DNA of 64,000 nt, taken from Melastoma dodecandrum (lineage: Eukaryota > Streptophyta > Magnoliopsida > Myrtales > Melastomataceae). Position numbers and translations under genes: made by a program. Of the stretch, positions 44,491-54,868 are shown one piece after another. The stretch is taken from positions 6,386,001 through 6,450,000 of the forward strand of contig JARUPY010000607.1 in NCBI GenBank assembly GCA_029817715.1, written 5' to 3'. The notes under the pieces are model-generated. The model was not told the origin of the DNA and ran no database searches. It saw nothing but the letters and a program-made list of their open reading frames with translations. Numbering within the stretch: the first letter of the stretch is position 1; each line of letters begins with the position of its first letter.

Positions 44491-45935
44491 ATAAATTAAA
44501 CTATTATCCTACTATTGTTTTAACAGATATTTCGTTTACAAAATAAAAAAACAAAGATAACACATAATCTTACAAAATTTTTTTCGAATCTTACAAAATC
44601 TTTCGACTAAATATTTGGACAACCCTTGGCCTGACTATTGATTTGACATTTTCCATTAATTTTTTAATATTATACGAAAATTTTATTCAACTTTACAAGA
44701 AATTAAAAAAATACATAAAAAATGAATTCACTGTTTCTAAATACAAATTATAAAACAACATATGTCTCGTAAAGATAAGCAAAAAAAGTCGTATTATTTT
44801 CCACGGAAGTTTTGTATATCCTGTAATTTCTACATGGAAAAATAAACATTTTCTTCCTTGATATTATATTTCCTTCAATTTACAAATTAAATGCTTAAAT
44901 GTACTAATTTTTTTGTTTCAAAATAGCAAATATTATGAGTACGAAATAAATGTTGTCTATAATTTTGGATATTTAAGCACAATATTCATAAAGTGTAGCA
45001 AAAATTTCGTGGTCAAAAGATTTAAAAGCAAAAAAGTCGTACACTGTTGAAATTGTCCATTTTACGTACTTGATGTTTTTAAACCCAAAACACAAAATAA
45101 TCGTAATATCAAAAAAATTATATTATTATACGAAATATTTCCAAATACCTACGCAAAAAATTTTGTACAATTAATTCGTATCCTTAAATAAAATATTAGT
45201 AATTACGAAATATTCATCGAGACCGAATATCCGCTACGTAATAATTAATTCGTAAAGTTCGGCATAATTAAGTCTTACAAACTTTTTTACAATATTTCCG
45301 AACTACTACTTTCTAATTACGAAAAATTAAGCCGACTTTTTTTCTAGCAATAGTTTCGTACTCAACGAATTTTTAGATTAACAGAGATTGCAAAAATTTT
45401 TCGTTAAAAAATTTTACAGGTCATCAATTTTTGAAGTTATTGTTCATCAATTTTTTGGATTTTATGAGAACTTTGCCCACCTTTACGAAATTACTGCCCA
45501 ACAAAAAAAGTTGAGCCCACAAAATTCCACCCACGGGAATTCCACTTTGCCCACCTTTATAGACCTTTTTATTTTTCCTAAATTCCTTTTCTTTAAAGTT
45601 TGAAAACTGATAAAATCATTTTGCGAATTTATTTTTTTCCTATTTTTACTCTTAAAAAATATTTATGAAAATAAAAAATCTTAGAAAACAGAATTTTAAA
45701 AACAAACCTGAGCCATGCTTAGAGTCAGCCTGCGTTTATTAATTCAAAATTTTAGTGATGTGGAGACTAAGAAAGAAAGATGGTGCAAATGCTAATGTAG
45801 TGTGTAGGTTAGTTTAGTTTAGTCTCATTTGCGTTGATCCGATTGAGATTAGTTCACGATGGTGATGCCTCTACCCTAAAAGACTTTTCAATAATAGGAG
45901 AGGCTAACTTTGAATTCACTATTTTTGCAAGAGGG
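44491..45935. other. Very AT-rich stretch, no gene seen
   Basis: Long A/T runs, repeated AATTTTTCG and ACGAAAT words, and no ORF over 71 codons except chance ones. No LTR end, TIR or conserved protein was recognised. Confidence 0.4.
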
Positions 45936-48257
45936 TGTTAGTATGATTTTGATAATGCCATGTAAAAGGTAAGCTTCTACTAGATTGTACAAGGTTAACC
46001 TATAGGGACAATATCTTTCGTACCTTTTGTCACCTAATCATTACCATAAATTATTTAATTAATCATCTAATTATTTAAATATATTCATATGGTATTTTAT
46101 GTTAATTAAAATGGTTTTAAATCATTTTAATTATGATTCATTTTCATAAGAGTTGATATGTTCTCTTTAAGGGAACAAATCACTTTATATATGGAAAGCA
46201 CCGATGCAAGGTTATGCATATTGATATGAAATTATTGAACGGCTAATAAATCATTTCTCTTGCATCTAAACACATTCAGATTCTTTATGAATCATGGCAA
46301 AGGATAACTCATCTGAATATGGACACACCTCACACGTGTCTATATCCAGAAAGTCTGCCAACCAATTGTGGAAACCAAGATTATCTGATTTTCATTTGTA
46401 AAAGTCTGACGGAACTTATTCGTTTGAATCTTTTGCAAGCCCTATCTCTTAGGATCGTGAACACACTCTAGACCAAATGGCATGATTGATCCTTAAGTGA
46501 TATAAAGCACCATTCACAATGATGAAACGTTTTATTTGGCTGACATTTTGTTTCCTTATTTTGCAGAGCCTTTCGTCAGCTCCAGTACCTTATGTAAATA
46601 TGTTATTTTTATTTTATATAAAATAGGATAATTTGTTAGTTAGAAATGGGGAGGGAAGTGTATAGTGAGTGTATACGACACTGTAGCTTGAGAGACTTAT
46701 GAGATTTCGTTCTCTTTAGTGTTGAGCATTCGATTACAGAAGGCTGGTGCCTAGAGTACAAGCTAGACTGGATGTGAGTAAGGTTGCGAATGATCTGGTT
46801 GTACTGTTGGGTGGCAGAAGTGCATCACGCTCGGGGAGAAGTCGGGGTGTATACGTGCCACGGTAGTTCGCAGAAGAAGGGTCACGTCTGGAGGAATCTG
46901 GTGAGGTATCGGTATCGGTTGTTTTGTAATTGGTTTGCTCGTGTGTGCCGAAAGCTGGTGTCCATGGTGTAAGCTATGTCGGGCGTGAGTGAGGTCGCGA
47001 AGGATCTGGCTGCACTGTGGCATGGCGGACATGCATCACGCTGAATGAGAAGTGAGGGTGTATACATGTCAGGGCAGTGAGCAGAAGAAGGGCCACGTCT
47101 AGGAGATTCACGGCGAGGCATTGATACTTGTGTTTATTCATAAGGGAAGTACCTGTTGCAGGCTTTGTAGAAGCTGCACCGGTACTGTATGCTTCTAGAA
47201 GTCCTGGAAAGGAGCCAAGCATCGGGGAAGTCTTGGTGAGGAGACAAGCATGTTGTGGAACCGCCTGAGGGAAAATCCACCCTTGGACAGAGGGGTTGTC
47301 TGCCTGCGTACGGCCGCTACATGCTTCCGTGGAGCTGTCACATTCTACAAAACCCCAACAATAGGGATCGTGGAGTTAGTCATTGTCTTCAGTGAAGAAC
47401 CTCAACCAGAGAGTTTCTAGAGTTAGTCACAGATCTTTGTGCACGATCCAAAGGGTTACTGATCACAACCCATCGGGTTTCTGTCAGTAGTAAAGCTAAA
47501 GGGCTATCTACATCATCTTCTACACTACAAAAGTGTCCTAGTACCTTCTGCTAATATAACCTTTGTGGAAAAGCCGAAGGGATATCTAGAATACCTTCTA
47601 CGGGAGTGTTTTACATCTTCTATCAGCCTTGTATTCGCTATAAGTGTTCAATGGTGAATTCCGTCCTATAAGGGTGAAGAGTGGACGTAGGCAATTGCCG
47701 AACCACTATAAACCTTATGTCTGATTTACTTTCTACGCAAATGGTTATCTCACTGAGCATTCAACGAAAATCTAAACAGAAAAGCAAATTAATAGACACA
47801 ACACGAACGTCTGAGTAGAGGTTCCAAAGGTCATGCATCAAACATCTAACGCTACAGTAACCTCATAGGTTCTGGAGCTGTTTCCATCGATGTAGCTTTC
47901 GCAGATCATCTCTTGGTAGAGTAGAAACCTAAAGGTTCTGTGACAACCTTCTGCTACTACAAGTATTTTTCAGATCTTGGAATACACCTTGTTGATTACG
48001 CTGAAGATGGTCGGATTTGTAAAACCTTGATAGCCGAAGCACCAACCTTCTGCTACTGCAGAAACCTTCTCAAGACTGTAAAGTCACATTCTACATTAGA
48101 CTTTGACTAGTCGTTTTATCATTAAGCAGTTCACTTTGGTATCTAGAGTGAACAAGGGTTTTGTAACCTACAGAAACCTAACATTTCGCTATTGGGTTTT
48201 ATTAGTTGAAAAAGTCTAAAAAGGACATTACACTAATTCACCCCTCCTCTTAGTGCA
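45936..48257 (+). mobile_element. Solo or truncated LTR related to the Sirevirus-like element
   Basis: The start TGTTAGTATGATTTTGATAATG parallels TGTTGGGACGGTTTTGATGATG. Internal blocks GGAACCGCCTGAGGGAAAATCCA (47259) and GGGTGAAGAGTGGACGTAGGC (47670) match LTR positions near 32240 and 33172. The end (CACTAATTCACCCC...CTCTTAGTGCA) matches the 3' LTR end. Length 2322 versus 2280. Sequence is diverged, so it is an older relative. The four bases after it (ATTG) equal those preceding the PBS in the complete element, but no PBS follows and no target duplication is evident. It is thus probably a 5' LTR whose body was lost. Confidence 0.7.
46740..47160 (+). repeat. Tandem duplication of about 210 bp within the older LTR
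   Basis: GAAGGCTGGTGCCTAGAGTA... at 46740 and GAAAGCTGGTGTCCATGGTG... at 46950 begin two similar segments. They share TGAGTRAGGTTGCGAA, GCATCACGCT, GGGTGTATAC and CAGAAGAAGGGTCACGTCT-like blocks at the same spacing. Confidence 0.75.
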
Positions 48258-48270
48258 ATTGTTACACCAA

Positions 48271-48457
48271 ATAGGGGTTACTTCTATTAATGATTTCCTC
48301 GAATTAACCCCGAACGTGTACAGGAGGTAGCAGTTGCACCTCCATGAGATTGACTACTGAAAGTATGACAACCAGATCCTCAAGCTTTTCACGTAGTCTT
48401 TGCATTTTGCAGCCCTAGTCATGGCCTTCGTGGCCTTCCACGTGACTAGAAACAAGG
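48271..48457 (+). pseudogene. STP-type monosaccharide/H+ symporter pseudogene, part 1
   Basis: One frame reads IGVTSINDFLELTPNVYRR, then KYDNQILKLFT, then ALVMAFVAFHVTRNK, with three in-frame stops. This matches the first extracellular loop and the second membrane helix of plant sugar transport proteins (STP family, plasma-membrane glucose/H+ symporters of the MFS), whose GVTSM(D/N)DFL motif is diagnostic. The next codons are interrupted by the gypsy element at 48458; the frame resumes at 51446. The left side abuts the older Sirevirus-type LTR, so the N-terminal exon is missing. Confidence 0.8.
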
Positions 48458-49328
48458 TGATACGAAATCGGGACCAACTCTAGATACTTCTATTCGAAGC
48501 AGATGGAGGTGGGATTACCTTTATTGCAACTATTAGACTGATTGAGAAAGGAACCCAAAAGGACACCAATATCCCTCGAATGAATGTGGTGCACGTTGGC
48601 CAAGTCGAGATCGAATCGAGAGGAGCGATCGAGATGGAGACTACGTTGACGGTACTGAAGAGGTTGAGTTGAGTCTTTAACTCGAGAAGACAAGAATTCG
48701 GGTCGAGATCAAGAAGGCGTAGTCAATTCGAGAGGATAACAGATCATCTCGAGAACTGTCTCGAGATCAAGAGAGCGAGGTCCATCTCAAGAATAGGAGG
48801 ACGATGTCTGTTTCGAGGTCAGCTTCCATTCGCCCAAGGGAACTCGAGATCCGGGAGCTCGAGATCGTGCAAGAGGATCTGGAGACGGACGACCCAGCCA
48901 ACATCAGGCCGGTTTCCTTAGTTTTACTTTTGGGCTTGTTTTTAATTAGTTTCAGGGTTTTACTATTTTGGGCCTGATGGAGAGTTTAGGATTAGCCCAT
49001 TTTGGGTCCTCTATAAAAAGGACTATTGTGTTTAGGTTTAGACAGAACCCTTTGAAATTTTTACCCAAATTTGGCAGCCGTCAAGTTCTTGCATGAAATT
49101 TGCGCAACTTCTCTTATCGTTTGGTGGATTCCAAGCGTGGCGAGATTTTATCCAAGCGTTCCCATAATCGGTGGTGATTTCTGTATCCGGTTCTGAGGCG
49201 TTCAACCCTCGTGGCAGTCCTGGTGGTGCTTCGGCTGTATCCAGCGGCGGTCCGAGTTTTATCCTTTTTGTTTACGTTGTTGGTTTTGTCCGTCGTCGTT
49301 GAAGTGCTCTCCCTTTTCCGCGGCTGGT
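48458..49328 (+). repeat. Left LTR of the gypsy element
   Basis: It matches 50563-51430 over nearly its whole length (for example ACTTCTATTCGAAGCAGATGG and CCCATTTTGGG(T)CCTCTATAAA). A TATA box CTATAAAAAG lies near 49011. It ends abruptly in CGGCTGGT, where gag sequence begins. Confidence 0.85.
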
Positions 49329-49712
49329 TTATGGTGGGAGAACCTGAACCAACAACGTTGTCGAGAAGGAAAAGATAAGATTTGTTCATGGGATAAAATG
49401 AAAAGCGAGACGAAGAAACGATTCCTACCCGAGCGGTATCGACAAGATTTATTTCTTCGACTGCACAGTCTGCATCAGCAGTCCTCGAGTGTTTCTGAGT
49501 ACACTCGAGAGTTCAAGCAGTTGATGCTACATTGTGATATCACCGAGCCCTTGGAGGAGACGATCGCTCCATATATCAAGGGACTGAAGCCCAAAATTGC
49601 TGAGGTAAAGTTACAACATTACTGGAGTTTTGCCGACATGTGTAATCTCGCGCACGATGTCGAGGAACATTATGATAACCCCGAAGCCGTTGTTCGTGAA
49701 AACGACTCCTAA
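49329..49712 (+). pseudogene. Gypsy gag fragment (retrotrans_gag domain)
   Basis: In frame, WWENLNQQRCREGKDKI, then KKRFLPERYRQDLFLRLHSL, then VSEYTREFKQLMLHCDI and EETIAPYIKGLKPKIAEVK match the retrotransposon gag domain of chromovirus-type Ty3/gypsy elements. The first residues are lost at the LTR junction. A stop at 49710-49712 ends it before any zinc knuckle. The following 850 bases, to the right LTR, hold only a 96-codon open stretch (50264-50554) of no recognised type. Confidence 0.78.
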
Positions 49713-50562
49713 AAGGGGAGTACCTTCGCGAGACGAATCCCTCGCCTATGTCCATAACGCTTAACTCGAGTGAACGTGAGCAGCAAGCTAGGAGAGTGGA
49801 TGCAACGATAACCATGAGGAACATTCCTTTCAGTATAGGGAGTTCGTCATCGAGAACTCCAATCTTGAGTAATCATAAGGATCGGGGTCATTCCCAGAAA
49901 TATGAACTTCTCTAGGATTTTGAGAAAGAATGCTTTGAGGAGCCAAACCAAGGAGAAATGTTGTCTAATCAAGGGATAAGAATGGCAAATGAGGATTTGC
50001 ATGATGGTAACGAGCGACAATGCCTATTGTTAAATCTTTGTGTGGAATAATGTCAAATGAAAGTGGATAAAAGGGAGTGGCACAGGCATAGCCCCCACTA
50101 TCAGAGTTGTGCAGCGGAAATGGTCAACCATGACCCACTCTCGACCATGCGAGCTTCCGTGGTGGAATCTGGAAAAAGGCGTCCATGAGAAGATCTTGCT
50201 CTGTCCCTCCACCCCATTCAACTCGACACGATCCCGTGGGTAGATCGAGAGGAGCCGATCGTTTTGACAGGAAACGTCAGGAGAAAGGAGCCCCTGCTTA
50301 GCTTTATCAAGCTTGATAAAGATCATGAGAGTTCACTCGCCTACTATATAGGAGGGCATCAGTCAGTTCGAGAGATCGAGGACGTGATGCAACTGAACCA
50401 CGCCAATACGCAAGTGTTAGTGGAGACCTATATTCGAGTCATGCTCCAGTCGATCCAGGATTGGTTGACGAGGTATTCCCGAATAGGAACTGGTGGAGTA
50501 TTGTTTCAGGTGAAAGAAGGTCTCACAAGTTTGAGGGCAAACATTTCTCAATAAGGGGAGAA

Positions 50563-51440
50563 TGATGAGTAATCGGGACCAACTCTAGATACTTCTATTC
50601 GAAGCAGATGGAGGTGGAATTACCTTTATTGCAACTATCTGACGGATTGAGAAAGGAACCTAAAAGGACACCAATATGCCTCGAATGAATGTGGTGCATG
50701 TTGGCCAAGTCGAGATCGAATCGAGAGAAGCGATCGAGATGGAGACTACGTGGACGGTACTGAAGAGGTTGAGTTGAGTCTTCAACTCGAGAAGACATGA
50801 ATTCGTCTTGAGATCAAGAAGGCGTCGTCAACTCGAGAAGACAACAGATCATCTCGAGAACTGTCTCGAGATCAAGAGAGCGAGGTCCATCTCAAGAATA
50901 GGAGGACGATGTCTGTCTCGAGGTCAGCTTCCATTCGCCCAAGGGAGCTCGAGATCCTGCAAGGTTGGGATTTGGAGACGAATGGCCCACCCGACATGAG
51001 GCCCGATTTCCTTAGTTTTACTTTTGGGCTTATTTTTATTTAGTTTCTGGTTTTTACTATTTTGGGCCTAATGGGGAGTTTAGTGTTAGCCCATTTGGGG
51101 TCTTCTATAAATAGGACTCTTGTGTTTAGGTTTAGATACAACCCTTTGAAATTTTTACCCAAATTTGGCAGCCGTCAAGTTCTTTCATGAACTTTGCGCA
51201 ACTTCTCTTATCGTTTGGTGGATTCCAAGCGTTGCGAGATTTTATCATAGTGTTCCCACAATCGGTGGTGATTACTGTATCCGGTTGTGAGGCGTTCAAC
51301 CCTCGTGGCAGTCCTGGTGGTGCTTCGGCTGTATCCAGCGACAGTCCGAGTTTTATCCTTTTTGTTTACGTCGTTGGTTTTGTTCGTCCGTTTCGTTGTC
51401 ATTGAAGTACTTTCCCATTTTCGCTGCTGGTGGTGCATCA
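50563..51440 (+). repeat. Right LTR of the gypsy element
   Basis: 878 bases starting TGATGAGTAATCGGG directly after the PPT-like tract and ending GGTGCATCA. A TATA box TCTATAAATAGG lies near 51103-51114. It is close to the left LTR, with scattered differences and small indels. Confidence 0.82.
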
Positions 51441-51445
51441 CAAGT

Positions 51446-52075
51446 GTAGGAGGAGGCCAGCGTACTCTGTTGGTTCAATCAGCTTCTTCTTAGGAGGCAC
51501 CCCGAATGCTGGATCAGTCAACATTTCCATGCTCATCATCGGTCGCATACTCCTTGGTGCCAGCATCGACTTTGGAAACTAAGTAACGGACTTTATACAT
51601 GACTTATAGTTTCAAGACTGGGGTATTGTGATATGCGATGCCACTGTTTTCGTCAGAGATGGTGCCAATGAAGATCCTAGGGGCGGTGAACAAGCTATTC
51701 CAATTGACCACTTGCCTGGGAATATTGATAGCGACCCTCATCAACTATGGCACCAAGAAGATCCATCCTTGGGGACAAAGACCGTCGCCCGGCCTTGCCA
51801 CTGTTCCTGCTGGAGACAAGGTGTGCTGTGAACATGATATTCACAGCACCCGACAATGCAACGCTTCCTGGCATGGCTATGCCACTTGAAGCACAAGACA
51901 TTCATGGTGTTCGCGGGGCTGATTGGTGATGAGGGTGTCAATGTACTTCCTTCTGCCGTAGACAAAGTAGGTGTCGGTCGAGGTGTACTTGCTCTTGCAA
52001 ATTCACTGGCTTTGGAAGCATTTCGTCATTGGCGATGAGGATGAACGTTGGGTCATGAAAACACACCAAAAAGAA
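51446..52075 (+). pseudogene. STP-type monosaccharide/H+ symporter pseudogene, part 2
   Basis: Continuing after the gypsy insertion: SVGSISFFLGGTPNAGSVNI, then MLIIGRILLGASIDFGN. An 80-base interruption follows (possibly an intron relic), then MPLFSSEMVPMKILGAVNKL and LTTCLGILIATLINYGTKKI, up to LATVPA near 51800. Sequence then jumps to the C-terminus: FLAWLCHLKHKTFMVFAGLI, then FLLP*TK and HWLWKHFVIGDEDE near 52040. About 200 residues in the middle of the protein are deleted. Stops and frame changes confirm a dead gene. STP proteins are 12-helix plasma-membrane sugar/proton symporters. Confidence 0.82.
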
Positions 52076-52082
52076 AAGAAAA

Positions 52083-52270
52083 ATAAGGCCTTGTTTGTTA
52101 ACCGGAAACATGGTCCGGTTTCTGTTTTGAAAAACAAGAAATGAAAACTGGAAACCCAAAAAAATTGTCTTCCTCTAAAAAATTAGACAATTGTTTTTTG
52201 TTTCGTGATAACAAACATGTTTTCTTACTTTCATAAAAAATGAAAACATAAAATACCACACATGGCCTTA
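52083..52270. mobile_element. Possible MITE, about 185 bp
   Basis: The ends ATAAGGCCTTGTTTG (52083) and CACACATGGCCTTAT (to 52269) are inverted with a few mismatches. GGCC(T)TTGTTTG resembles the ends of plant PIF/Harbinger-type MITEs. The inside is AT-rich and non-coding. The flanks give TAA on the left and TTA on the right, so a direct duplication is not proven. Confidence 0.4.
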
Positions 52271-52769
52271 TCTTTTGGATTTTTTGTGGTGGTAATTTCC
52301 CGGAGATTGTAGACCTCATCATCATAAATTTAAAATTCCCTCCCAAATCTCATTAAACACTACAATTGGGTAAATCGGGTTCTCCACCCCCCTCCTCTTA
52401 AGAAACTCATTAGATCCTCGAGAATTTCAGGGGTGTTTGGTTTAGCAAAATTTTCATCTCAACTCATTTCTATGAAATTAACAATTTTTTTTCCCACTCC
52501 TTTTTAAAAATAAAAACCTTTTTTAGTAAAGTAAAACTCAAAATTGAAAAAGTAGCCCATTAAGTATATTAATTATATTGGCAGGAACTTAAAAAATTAA
52601 AAAAGAAGAACTACAAATAAGAAGTGAAAAAGTCTCAAAAGAAGCATTTTTTTATTATTATTGTTGTATGACAGAAAACTTAGAAAATGGCGTAGACCCG
52701 TTTTCGCTTTTAAGAGTAAAATTATGAAAAACATGAGAACTTTTCATCTTTTTAACTTTCATTTTTTAG

Positions 52770-53520
52770 GAAAAATATTTATTCGTGACCTAAATTTTGG
52801 ACCGACTTTCGTTTTTAGTCTGACGTTTGAAAAGTTATGTTTACGGAGTTCAATCGATATTATAAATCTTTTGTGGCCTTATTTAGACGCTGTCATTGAT
52901 TTGGTAAGGGAGTTAAAATAATTTCCGACACATGACTTGCTTTAGTTATTTTTCTTTATCTTATATGGTGGCAAAATATTGATTTTTTGCCGGAGCTTTG
53001 GGCCGACTTTCTTTTTTGTCCTAATATTTAACACTTTGTTTTTGCCTTAAATCGATATTATAAAATTTTTGTGGCCTAAACTAAATCTTTCATCGATAAT
53101 CAACTTCAAAAAATTTCCGATGTGATCTTACGTTGACTAAAATACTTCTTAATTTGAAGTCCGTTAGCAAATCAATATTTTGTCTCCATCAGAAATTATT
53201 TGAAATTGGTTACCGATGAAGGCATTTAAATTAGGCCATGAAATTTTTAGAATATCAATTTAAAGCCACAAAAAATAGTGTTAAATGTTACAACAAAAAA
53301 GAAAGTAGACCCAAATTTTGGGCAAAATATCGATATTTTGTCACCATGTAACATAAAGAAAAATAACTAAGGCATGTCACGTCCGAAATTATTTGACCTC
53401 CATTACCCAAATTAGGACACAAAAAAAATATAATACTGATTTAACGTCAACGTAACGTAACTTTTCAAATGTCAGGTATAAAAGAAAATATATTACTAGT
53501 TGATAACATGTATCAAAATT
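52770..53520. repeat. Large imperfect inverted repeat, arms about 330-350 bp
   Basis: The segment from GACATGACTTGCTTTAGTTA-like sequence at 52925 to about 53050 reads, in reverse complement, again at 53405-53270 (TTAGTTATTTTTCTTTATST, then ATGGTGRCAAAATAT, then CTTTCTTTTTTGT). Outer parts also pair: TGACGTTTGAAAAGTTATGT at 52820 with the complement of 53480-53455. The centre is about 53110-53160. Each arm itself holds two related units (ending ATCGATATTATAAA..TTTTGTGGCC). The transcript would form a long imperfect hairpin. No coding sequence. Confidence 0.7.
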
Positions 53521-54059
53521 TTACCTTTTTTTATCGTTTTCCTTAATCAAACAACTTTTTGGGTCTTTTCATCGAAATTAAACACCGAAAACCAAAAACT
53601 TCTCGCGCACTAAATGTTTTTACGAAACTAAAATCAATGAATATGATAACATATAACAAACCTTTTAGACCAATATTCCCAAATAACAAACACCCACCCA
53701 ACTTATTATGGATCTGACATTTTCTTTAATGAAAATTTATGTTATAATGATGAAAAATGTAATTAATGATGAAGCATAACCACGTCTTGATTTTTTTTTT
53801 ACTTTTTAAATTATTAAAGTTCTTTTTGTAATTGAACAATAATATCCTCGACATATGCAACAGTTATGTGATTTTCCAAAAATAACTGCACAAAGTATTT
53901 CATTCAATTTTTAAATTCTAATTTCAAGCAGGTTTTGATAATTATACAATCTAAGTAGGGTAGGATTCCATTTTAACAATTGTAGTTGATTATTTTTAAA
54001 ACGAAAAAGTTTAAGGATTAAAAAATGAGATAAGATATTTATTAAGGAGATATCATTCG

Positions 54060-54868
54060 GGTCGGCCACTGACCCGAAATACCCCTCCAATTAAAGTAGG
54101 CGATCCATATTTTCTTCCATCTCCTCTTCGTTAAATTTCGACCACGTCCTTTCGCTCTGGCCCGCCGCTCCTCCCGTGCCCGTCCTCCGTTCGTGCTTAC
54201 TCGGTGATTCTTCGATCTTGAGGTGGTATTCGTTACCTGTGCTCTCTCGAATCGATAGCTTAGGGTTCTTTGATTTGAATGCTTGTAATCGGTTTTACGT
54301 CTGTGTTTAGGGTTTTCTGCTGTGAATCTGATCGTGGGATTTGATTTTTATTTATTTTTGTCCGTATTGTGGTGACTTGTGATGTGGGGATTGTTTGATT
54401 TGCGGTTTCTTTGTGGTTTGGCTTATTTGGGCGTTGTTGTTTAGGGTTTAGCTGATTTCCCATGCATCTCTGCTTGTGTTCTTTGAATTATAAGGTGCTT
54501 CTTTTGGATGCGATGCAGCTTTTAGAGTTCTGCTTGTTGCGACTTCTAACCTTGTTGGTATTACTGATTGTGCGGGGTTTAGTTTGTTTGATGTTGCTTT
54601 ATATTTTAGAGTGCCATTCCTGGCTATTGTTGCTGTTGAGAGGATAATTACGGTGTTGATAGTATGTTCTTGGAATGTATTCTGAATTTGGATTTTCTAT
54701 GAAATGTTTCTTGAATAAGTCTCTGCGTGAGATAGTCATAATGCTTTGGGGGACATTTTCCTGTTTCTCAAAAATGACCCATTTTCCTGTGCTGCTGTAA
54801 TAGGACTCCTGAGATTTGGATTTTTCTGAAGAGTAGTTGTTGGAAGGAAAGAAATATAAAAATAAAGC
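54060..54868 (+). promoter_or_regulatory. Promoter, 5' UTR and probable leader intron of SKIP
   Basis: A CT-rich stretch at 54110-54185 (TTCTTCCATCTCCTCTTCG, then CGCCGCTCCTCCCG) looks like a plant 5' UTR. A T-rich, stop-filled interval to about 54803 ends in GTGCTGCTGTAATAG before GACTCC, a good 3' splice site. A donor near 54220 (GAGGTGGTATTC or a neighbour) is likely. The second leader exon would run from about 54804 to 54868, with AAAATAAAGCATGG around the start codon. The ORF at 54462-54647 lies within this intron and is not a gene. Confidence 0.6.

Larger units (their letters stand above)
48458..51440 (+). mobile_element. Short Ty3/gypsy element inserted in the STP pseudogene
   Basis: Two LTR copies (48458 to about 49328 and 50563-51440, about 870 bases, starting TGAT(G)A..AATCGGGACCAACTC) flank 1.2 kb with a partial gag and no pol. 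A PPT-like ATAAGGGGAGAATGA precedes the right LTR. Flanks CAAGG (48453-48457) and CAAGT (51441-51445) are a near-perfect target duplication. The interrupted STP reading continues on both sides, so the limits are well supported. The PBS and gag start were lost together with the last bases of the left LTR. Confidence 0.8.

Noticed and set aside
54462..54647. 61-codon Leu-rich ORF upstream of SKIP
   Set aside because: It lies in the T-rich presumed 5' UTR intron; Leu richness comes from T/G-rich intron sequence.
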